A DNA stretch of 11,610 nucleotides, taken from Willaertia magna. Taxonomy: Eukaryota > Heterolobosea > Eutetramitea > Acrasida > Naegleriidae. Of the stretch, positions 6,935-11,610 are shown in pieces. The stretch covers positions 1 to 11,610 of the forward strand of contig CADWAF010002777.1 of the NCBI GenBank assembly GCA_902984215.1, written 5' to 3'. Every line of letters starts with the position of its first letter. The first letter of the stretch is position 1. A model generated the notes under the pieces. It had not been told where the DNA came from. It ran no database searches and saw nothing but the letters and a program-made list of their open reading frames with translations. Position numbers and translations under genes: made by a program.

Positions 6935-7693
6935 ATGTCATTCTCTTACAATGTTATATTTCATGACAATCATATTATTTTAGAGCTTACTGATAAAAGC
7001 GATAATAATAACAATGTTTCTAACAGTACTAAACAATATGCACTGGTAGATACTGGTTCTCCAGTGACAATGGGAGAACAATCTTTATTGTTTTGTGATA
7101 GGAGATTTAAAACACATTCTAATCATATAGGTACTTCAGTTTCAAAATTAAGTGAGTTTATTAATCATCCACTTGATTTTTTAATTGGTGAAGATGTTTT
7201 ATTGGAATTTAATTATGAAATTACAAAAACTAAAATGATATTTTATGATAAACATTACTTTGGTAATTCCTTTAATAATAACAACAGCGATTTAATATGT
7301 CAATTACCATTGACAAGAGTTATGGGAATACCTCTTATACAAATTAAAATTAAAGATGAAGAAAATAACTTAATTCAAATGTTCTTTGATACTGGTGCAA
7401 AAATATCATATATAATTCCTTCCTTAATAAAGAAGAATGAATTTCAATTTGTAGGGGAAGGAGATGATTTCTATCCTACTATTGGTAAATTTAAAACGAA
7501 AATGTATGTTGTTCCTTTACAGTTTTCGAATGAGAAAACATTTTCATTAAAATGTGGAACATTACCTTCAAGTTTAAATCAATTATTATTAATTGCTCCA
7601 AATACTAAGGGAATTGTTGGATCAGAATTGTTAGAATATTGTAATATATTTATGACAAATGATAGTATGTATTTGTATAGTATTGACAATTAA
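6935..7693 (+). CDS. Bilobal retropepsin/pepsin-like aspartic protease, apparently cytosolic
   Basis: The product is 252 aa with no signal peptide, prodomain or membrane segment. Two aspartic-protease active-site motifs are present: ALVDTGSPVTMG (Asp39) and MFFDTGAKISYI (Asp152). Each is followed by the hydrophobic-hydrophobic-Gly strand that closes the psi-loop: FLIGEDVLLEFNYEI (Gly85) and GIVGSELLEYCNIFM (Gly229). The two halves also end alike (MIFYD and MYLYS). It therefore looks like two retropepsin-sized domains (roughly 1-110 and 125-252) fused in tandem, giving one catalytic dyad from two DTG motifs. It is much shorter than pepsins (about 325 residues or more) and lacks their flap sequence and cysteine pairs as far as I can see. 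Activity is plausible because both Asp residues and adjoining Thr-Gly are intact. No reverse transcriptase, gag or LTR is nearby, so this is a cellular gene, not a retroelement piece. Function unknown. Confidence 0.75.
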   Translation: MSFSYNVIFHDNHIILELTDKSDNNNNVSNSTKQYALVDTGSPVTMGEQSLLFCDRRFKTHSNHIGTSVSKLSEFINHPLDFLIGEDVLLEFNYEITKTKMIFYDKHYFGNSFNNNNSDLICQLPLTRVMGIPLIQIKIKDEENNLIQMFFDTGAKISYIIPSLIKKNEFQFVGEGDDFYPTIGKFKTKMYVVPLQFSNEKTFSLKCGTLPSSLNQLLLIAPNTKGIVGSELLEYCNIFMTNDSMYLYSIDN

Positions 7694-7695
7694 AA

Positions 7696-7703
7696 TGTAA
7701 ATA
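7696..7703 (+). promoter_or_regulatory. TGTAAATA octamer in the 3' flank
   Basis: An exact TGTAAATA lies two bases after the aspartic-protease stop codon. As RNA it matches the core Pumilio/PUF recognition sequence UGUAnAUA. Three further exact copies lie in the sense 3' flanks of minus-strand genes at 3072-3079, 3100-3107 and 3976-3983. Confidence 0.4.
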
Positions 7704-7769
7704 TTTTTTGTAATAACGTGGGCAAATAAATATTCTTTTACAAAATAGTTCAATTAAAAGGAAGTTTAA

Positions 7770-8901
7770 TTATTCTTGAAAATCATCGAAAGCATTGAAT
7801 GTTTGATAACCTTCTTCCTCTTCATGTTTTTCATTTGTTTCAGGGGTGGGAACATCTGTCTTTTCTTCCTTATTTTCTTCCTTCTTTTCCTCTCTTTCAA
7901 CTTCTGGTATAACGGTTGCCTCAACGTTTGCTGTTGCTACATTTTCAGGTTCTGCTTGACTCTCCTCCTTCTTTTCTTCTTTCTTTTCTTCCTTAATCTC
8001 AGATGTTTCAACTGGAGTAGGATTTATAACTACAGTACTACTCTCATTAGGAGTTTCTTCTTCCTTAACAATTTCCTCCTTTTCTTCAAGTTTTTTATTA
8101 TCAGTATCGAGATTTATATTTTCAATTCTTTTGCTTACTTCCTCTACTTTATCTTCCTCAATTTCATCTTTACTATTCATTGTAAAAACATCTTCAACAG
8201 TTTCTTCTTCTTCTTCTAACACTTCAAAAGGTATATCATCTTCCTGTGGCAAAAACTCAACCTTAGAATCATCTTCGGATATACGTCTTGCACTAGTATT
8301 CGTACTCTTCATTTGATTATACAACAAGCCTGAACTACCCTTGTCTCCTAGCCATTTCCTACTCTTACAGTAATCTGCGTAATTTCAACATTTCAGCAGA
8401 AAGCTTAGAATAACAAATAGAAAGATTTGTAAATGCTTACCTTCTTGCCATTGTAAATGGTTATAATTAGGCTGTCTATTCTGTATTCGTTTTAATATTG
8501 CTTGATTTTCGGCAGTTATTTTCCTTAGTTCTCTCTTTCTCTTCTCTGAATTAAGGCTACCTATAAATTTAAAGTTTTCATTCTTATTATCTACATAGTT
8601 TTTAGTCATTATTTCAGTCATTTTGTCTACTAATATTCTATTATCTTTTCCTATCTGATCCGTTCTTTCTGTTAGTAACATAATCATAGAGATCTAAGCC
8701 TTGATTTCATAATTTTTATAAAAACTTACCTTTTTGTTGCTGTTTCTTCTTTGCATTTTGTCTTAAATGTGGAAAATCTTTAGGAGCATTCGTATCTACA
8801 GAAGGTTTAATATTTGCTAATGCATCTCTATGTTTTTTATAATTACTTTCTCGTTGTTGTCTTGTACAAAAGTGGTTAACAGAAGGTTCTGCTCTATACA
8901 T
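7770..8901 (-). CDS. CFAP97/Hemingway (KIAA1430)-domain ciliary protein, three exons
   Basis: Exons read on the minus strand are 8901-8730, 8668-8441 and 8374-7770. Together they make 1005 bases, encoding 334 aa with one open frame. Both introns are in phase 1 with GTAAGT...CAG and GTAAGC...CAG ends. Residues about 31-131 form the CFAP97 domain: IKPSVDTNAPKDFPHLRQN, a helical Lys/Gln stretch, a coiled segment (RTDQIGKDNRILVDKMTEIM), then RELRKITAENQAILKRIQNR and QPNYNHLQW. CFAP97 proteins act in ciliary or flagellar axoneme assembly, so the organism probably builds flagella. Residues 134-160 are a neutral linker. From about 165 the chain is a long acidic low-complexity tail of Glu/Lys clusters, ending in an aromatic-acidic EGYQTFNAFDDFQE. 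The tail could hinder or mediate tubulin or cargo contacts; that is conjecture. Domain call firm; tail function unknown. Confidence 0.88.
8375..8440 (-). other. Spliceosomal intron 2 of the CFAP97-domain gene (66 nt)
   Basis: The donor GTAAGC begins at 8440 and the acceptor ACGCAG ends at 8375. Phase 1 splicing creates Asp134 and opens the long acidic exon; total coding length is then divisible by three. Confidence 0.82.
8669..8729 (-). other. Spliceosomal intron 1 of the CFAP97-domain gene (61 nt)
   Basis: The donor GTAAGT begins at 8729 and the acceptor AACAG ends at 8669. Splicing joins K57 to E58 in phase 1 and restores the CFAP97 frame; using the nearer CTTAG acceptor would break it. 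Confidence 0.85.
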
Positions 8902-9118
8902 TCTTTTTTGTAGTTTTTTTTAAAAATATTTCCAAATCAATCTATTGATCTTGGCGCAAAAAATGCTGTCTACAGTCTTTTTTTTAAATAAATTAAATAA
9001 ATTAAACAAATTTAATTATAAATTCAAACTTTTATTTAACTGATGCTTATTATATATATATATATAACGTTTAATATGTTTGTTAAGTAAATAATTAGTA
9101 AAATTGTTAAATATTTTA
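8902..9118 (-). promoter_or_regulatory. Gap holding the CFAP97-gene promoter and the LRR-gene 3' end
   Basis: TTGGCGC at 8951-8957 (GCGCCAA in the gene's sense) lies about 50 bases upstream of the CFAP97 ATG and resembles an E2F/DP core. Toward the LRR gene the sequence is almost pure A/T, with a (TA)8 tract at 9051-9066. No reading frame of interest. Confidence 0.35.
9051..9066. repeat. (TA)8 microsatellite
   Basis: Eight uninterrupted TA units lie in the 3' flank of the LRR gene. It is a simple repeat with no evident function. Confidence 0.9.
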
Positions 9119-10537
9119 TTATTTCCATAAATTAAATGATTTTCCAAATAATTTTTGATGTTTTTCCATTTTCATTTGTTCTGTTGCCTCTTGTAAAGTA
9201 ATATTTTCATTTAATAAAATTATATTCTTTAATTTATTTAATTCTTCATTCCTTATTTGTTCGTATTCTTTTATTGCAAATTCTTGTAATTCTGTCATTT
9301 TCAAAAAAAATTTACCGTAAATTAAATTATTACACTTTTTTGCATGAAATATTTTAAGATGAATTAAATTATTTAAATATTCATCACCCACTTTAATTTC
9401 AGTTAAATATAACTTTTTTAATTGTTGTAAATTTAAAAAACATTCTCCAGTAATATTTTCACAATTATTTAATTCTAAAAAAGTCAGATTTTGTAATCCT
9501 TTTAAATCATTATCTTTAATAAAAGAATTATTAAAAATAGATAATTTTCTTAATCTTTTTAAATTGAGAAATGAATTTGTAAAATCAATATTATTTTTAA
9601 CATTTTTTGTTGTAAACACAACCAAATTTGTTAATTCTTTTAAATATTCAAGTTTAATTTCTTTAACGTTTTTTAATTTTATTTCCTTAATTTTTTGTAA
9701 AATTTTAATTTCATTAATTTCTATTGGTTCTTTTATTTCTTTAAAAGTTAATTTACTTAAAAGAGATAAATATTTTAAATATTTCCCTTCAATAATTAAA
9801 TTTCCTTTAAATAATTCCAAATTTGGTAAATATTTAAATATTTTTCCAGTTAATTTATTATTTACTTTTCCTTTAATTTTTAAAGATTTTAAATTAATTA
9901 AATTCTTAAAATATTCATCTTTTAATAAATCGCCAGAAACTTCCAAATTTGTCAAGTTTGTTAAATTTTGTAAAAAATTTTCCTCTTTAATTTCTTCTTT
10001 AAAATAATAATCATTGTCGTCATCTTTTTCTAAATAAGTATTGTTTTTTGTAATGTAATAATATTGTAAAGATTTTAATTTTGTTAAATTTTTAAAACAA
10101 TTAATATTATTACAACAATTAAGTTTTAATTCCGTTAAATTTTGTAACACATTTAAATTATCATTAGTCACATAATTATTATCGTAAAGAATTAAACTTT
10201 GTAAATTTTTAAAATATTGTAAACATTCTCCACTAATCATCCCGCCAAAAATACGCAACGCCACTAAACTTTTTAAACCAAACAAACAGTTGTCAATTTT
10301 TTCAGAATTTTCAAAAAATAGCGAACCAGAAATTTCTAAAATTTTTAATTTTTGTAAATTTTGTAAATTATTTGGAATGCTATCTTTATCGCGAAGATGT
10401 AATTCCTCTAAATTTTGTAAACAACGAAAAGCTGTCATTGTATTTAAAAATTCTTGTGGAATTTTATAAAAATTTAAATATTTAATATTTGTAAAGTTTT
10501 GTAATAAATTAAAATCATGATTTAATCCTTTCAACAT
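9119..10537 (-). CDS. Leucine-rich-repeat protein, probably the C-terminal body of an F-box/LRR gene
   Basis: From the ATG at 10537 the frame gives 472 aa. It is made almost wholly of irregular leucine-rich repeats of roughly 20-26 residues with the pattern F/L-x-N-L-x-x-L-x-x-L-x-[IL]-x-x-[CN] (LQNLTELKLNCC, FKNLINLKSLKIKG, LQNLTFLELNNCENI). I count about 17 units from residue 12 to about 440. A short Lys/Glu/Gln-rich tail ends SFNLWK. No signal peptide or membrane span is present. LRR solenoids bind protein partners; with the F-box-like segment just upstream (10551-10766) this was probably a substrate receptor of an SCF-type ubiquitin ligase. The frame linking the two parts is broken, and the repeats continue upstream of this ATG in the same frame for about 13 codons, so this ATG may not be the native start. 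Codon use is even more A/T-ending than in neighbours. Length and the intact frame argue against old decay of this part. Confidence 0.72.
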   Translation of the reverse strand: MLKGLNHDFNLLQNFTNIKYLNFYKIPQEFLNTMTAFRCLQNLEELHLRDKDSIPNNLQNLQKLKILEISGSLFFENSEKIDNCLFGLKSLVALRIFGGMISGECLQYFKNLQSLILYDNNYVTNDNLNVLQNLTELKLNCCNNINCFKNLTKLKSLQYYYITKNNTYLEKDDDNDYYFKEEIKEENFLQNLTNLTNLEVSGDLLKDEYFKNLINLKSLKIKGKVNNKLTGKIFKYLPNLELFKGNLIIEGKYLKYLSLLSKLTFKEIKEPIEINEIKILQKIKEIKLKNVKEIKLEYLKELTNLVVFTTKNVKNNIDFTNSFLNLKRLRKLSIFNNSFIKDNDLKGLQNLTFLELNNCENITGECFLNLQQLKKLYLTEIKVGDEYLNNLIHLKIFHAKKCNNLIYGKFFLKMTELQEFAIKEYEQIRNEELNKLKNIILLNENITLQEATEQMKMEKHQKLFGKSFNLWK

Positions 10538-10550
10538 GACACTTTCAGTT

Positions 10551-10766
10551 TTAAATAAATAATTTGGTAAATTTTAAAATTATTCCAACAGTTCGTTTTA
10601 TAATATTTTGATAAGCGATTGAATTATTTAAAATTAAAGAATTATAAAAATTTTTATTTATTTGCGCTAAATGAAGATAATCTTTATAATTTTCAAAATA
10701 GTTTGAAATTTCACACAAAATTTCATTTGTGAAAAGGAGAAGCTCTTCAAATTTTTGTTGAGACAT
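10551..10766 (-). CDS. F-box-like N-terminal part of the same gene, out of frame with the LRR body
   Basis: The ATG at 10766 (MSQQKFEELLLF) opens a 71-codon frame. Residues about 11-41 resemble an F-box: TNEILCEISNYFENYKDYLHLAQINKNFYNSL, with the conserved-type hydrophobic spacing and the hallmark L-x-x-[IV]-N-K-x-F block. The frame stops at 10551, 13 bases before the LRR ATG, with no plausible GT-AG intron between them. Near 10590-10573 the other two frames contain CWNNFK and then NLPNYLFKTESVMLKGL, which would continue smoothly from the F-box into the LRRs. That pattern suggests one or two single-base frame changes, real or from sequencing of A/T homopolymers. F-boxes bind Skp1 in SCF ubiquitin ligases. 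Low similarity to canonical F-boxes keeps confidence moderate. Confidence 0.5.
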   Translation of the reverse strand: MSQQKFEELLLFTNEILCEISNYFENYKDYLHLAQINKNFYNSLILNNSIAYQNIIKRTVGIILKFTKLFI

Positions 10767-10790
10767 TTTTTGACAGGTTTTATTGCACAA

Positions 10791-10982
10791 TTTTTTGATG
10801 CCTTTTAGAATATTTTTCGGTATTAATTACCGTAAATTATTTTACAATCAACAAATATTTTAACATAATCAGTAAGTCATTCAGTTTTTCTTCAATATTT
10901 ACTATTTGAATCCATCATCTCCTTAATAAATTAGCTTCAATAAGCTTTTTTTTCGAAATTCCAAAGTAATTAATTTAAAAAG
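10791..10982. other. Short intergenic, no gene seen
   Basis: This AT-rich stretch separates the F-box segment from the stop of the next minus-strand gene. It should contain the promoter of the former and the 3' end of the latter. Nothing recognisable. Confidence 0.4.
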
Positions 10983-11610
10983 CTATTTTCTCGATCTCCC
11001 TGCAGAACCACTTGTACCTGCACCTCTTCCTGCTGATCCCCCATCATCTAGTACAGATTCAACATCAATTTGTCCGTAAATAGCTGGATAAGCCACTCTT
11101 GTGCCTCTCAATCTAAAAGTCATTCTCGGTACACTAGTAACTGGCACATTAAAGTATTTACTTATTGTGAATGGTACTTCTTGTTGTTGAAAAGGTAAGG
11201 GAATTGTTTTTGTTTGATTGAAAAGTGTAATTTTAGCAAGTGGTGGGTTTTGTTCCCAAATATTTCTTCTTACATTTTCAAAATAGTAAGCACAATAGAT
11301 AATTGGTTGTAAAGGGTTGAAATGTCTGACGAATTGACAACCATCGTTAATGAAAATAACGAGAGAGGCAAATTGATAATTTCTATTGTAATAACTCACT
11401 TTGTGTAATAGATTAATAATTATTTTTTAAAATAAAGAAAATATTTTGTTTTACTTACGAATGACGTCTGGCAATCCATCATTATTAATATCTTGAACGT
11501 AACCTATTTGAAGAGCGCTTGTACCCTTTAAATTAGATCATGCAAAGATGAAAATTAATTGTTGAATAATTGAATTATCAATCTTTAAGAATATTAAAAC
11601 GTACTTGTGT
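10983..11610 (-). CDS. FG-GAP/VCBS-repeat protein, C-terminal three exons (5' end outside window)
   Basis: Exons read on the minus strand are 11610-11605 (partial), 11525-11459 and 11398-10983, giving 162 residues in one frame before a TAG stop. The middle exon encodes GYVQDINNDGLPDVI, whose D-x-N-x-D-G-x-x-D is the calcium-binding loop of FG-GAP/VCBS beta-propeller blades. Across the splice the blade continues as SYYNRNYQFASLVIFINDGCQF, exactly the strand pattern of such repeats. After it come about 90 residues that may form the last blade or a C-terminal beta domain (TFRLRGTRVAYP), then a Gly/Ser/Arg tail ending GRSRK. Proteins with these repeats are commonly extracellular adhesion-type propellers, but the missing N-terminus prevents saying whether this one is secreted. 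Repeat assignment is good; overall identity is unknown. Confidence 0.72.
11399..11458 (-). other. Spliceosomal intron of the FG-GAP gene (60 nt)
   Basis: The donor GTAAGT begins at 11458 and the acceptor CAAAG ends at 11399. Phase 1 joining yields VI-L-SYY and keeps the FG-GAP blade continuous. Confidence 0.8.
11526..11604 (-). other. Probable spliceosomal intron of the FG-GAP gene (79 nt)
   Basis: The donor GTACGT begins at 11604 and the acceptor TTTAAAG ends at 11526, opening the exon as GGT ACA AGC in the FG-GAP frame. Without splicing a stop lies a few codons upstream. The donor is less canonical than the others here, and only six bases of the preceding exon are visible. Confidence 0.6.

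Noticed and set aside
6935..7693. Aspartic protease as part of a retrotransposon
   Set aside because: There are two DTG lobes in one chain and no reverse transcriptase, integrase, gag zinc knuckle or LTR nearby.
7776..8219. 147-codon plus-strand very hydrophobic frame resembling a membrane protein
   Set aside because: It is the antisense of the Glu/Lys-rich tail of the CFAP97 gene (GAA/GAG read backwards gives Phe/Leu), and the minus-strand exon is supported by splicing and frame.
8131..8316. 61-codon Ser-rich plus-strand frame
   Set aside because: Another antisense shadow of the acidic CFAP97 exon.
9564..10007. 147-codon plus-strand frame rich in Phe/Leu/Ser
   Set aside because: Antisense of the leucine-rich-repeat gene, which has the real repeat pattern.
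1..11610. CRISPR array, operon or phage-like cassette
   Set aside because: No spaced repeats, no ribosome binding sites or tight same-strand packing, and introns plus eukaryotic families show nuclear eukaryotic DNA.

Overview
The window looks like nuclear DNA of a free-living, ciliated or flagellated protist with a very AT-rich genome. Genes are eukaryotic in style: ATGs sit in A-rich contexts, there are no Shine-Dalgarno sites or operons, stop codons are standard (TAA, once TAG), and at least two genes carry short GT-AG introns of 60-79 bases. One gene encodes a CFAP97/Hemingway-type ciliary protein, which argues against AT-rich amoebae that have lost cilia, such as Dictyostelium. Gene density, short introns and the mix of RCC1, F-box/LRR, sterol-synthesis and secreted proteins would fit a heterolobosean amoeboflagellate (Naegleria or Willaertia type). 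That placement is an inference; no marker gene proves it.

Left part (1-3663), three genes for secreted or membrane-anchored proteins. A minus-strand RCC1-repeat protein with an N-terminal hydrophobic segment runs off the left edge. Divergent from it, on the plus strand, is a YvpB-like C39-family cysteine peptidase with a signal sequence. Convergent to that is a small minus-strand secreted protein with three antistasin-like cysteine repeats.

Middle part (3664-7693). A poorly defined 1-kb stretch holds a short minus-strand reading frame ending in a CaaX-like tail and a possible decayed F-box remnant. Then come three plus-strand genes: a signal-peptide-bearing, extremely Lys/Arg/Ala-rich protein; a C-4 methylsterol oxidase (ERG25/MSMO1 family) of sterol biosynthesis; and a compact bilobal aspartic-protease-like protein with two DTG motifs and no signal peptide.

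Right part (7770-11610), all minus strand. A three-exon CFAP97-domain gene can be reconstructed exactly (334 aa). Next is an F-box plus leucine-rich-repeat gene whose frame is broken between the F-box and the repeats. Last is the 3' end of a spliced FG-GAP/VCBS repeat gene that runs off the right edge.

I see no operon-like or multi-gene system. The genes appear functionally unrelated apart from the run of secreted products on the left. The most interesting items are the two-DTG mini aspartic protease with visible internal duplication, the bacterial-looking C39 peptidase, the secreted polybasic protein, the broken F-box/LRR gene, and recurrent TGTAAATA/TGTAAATTA motifs just downstream of stop codons.
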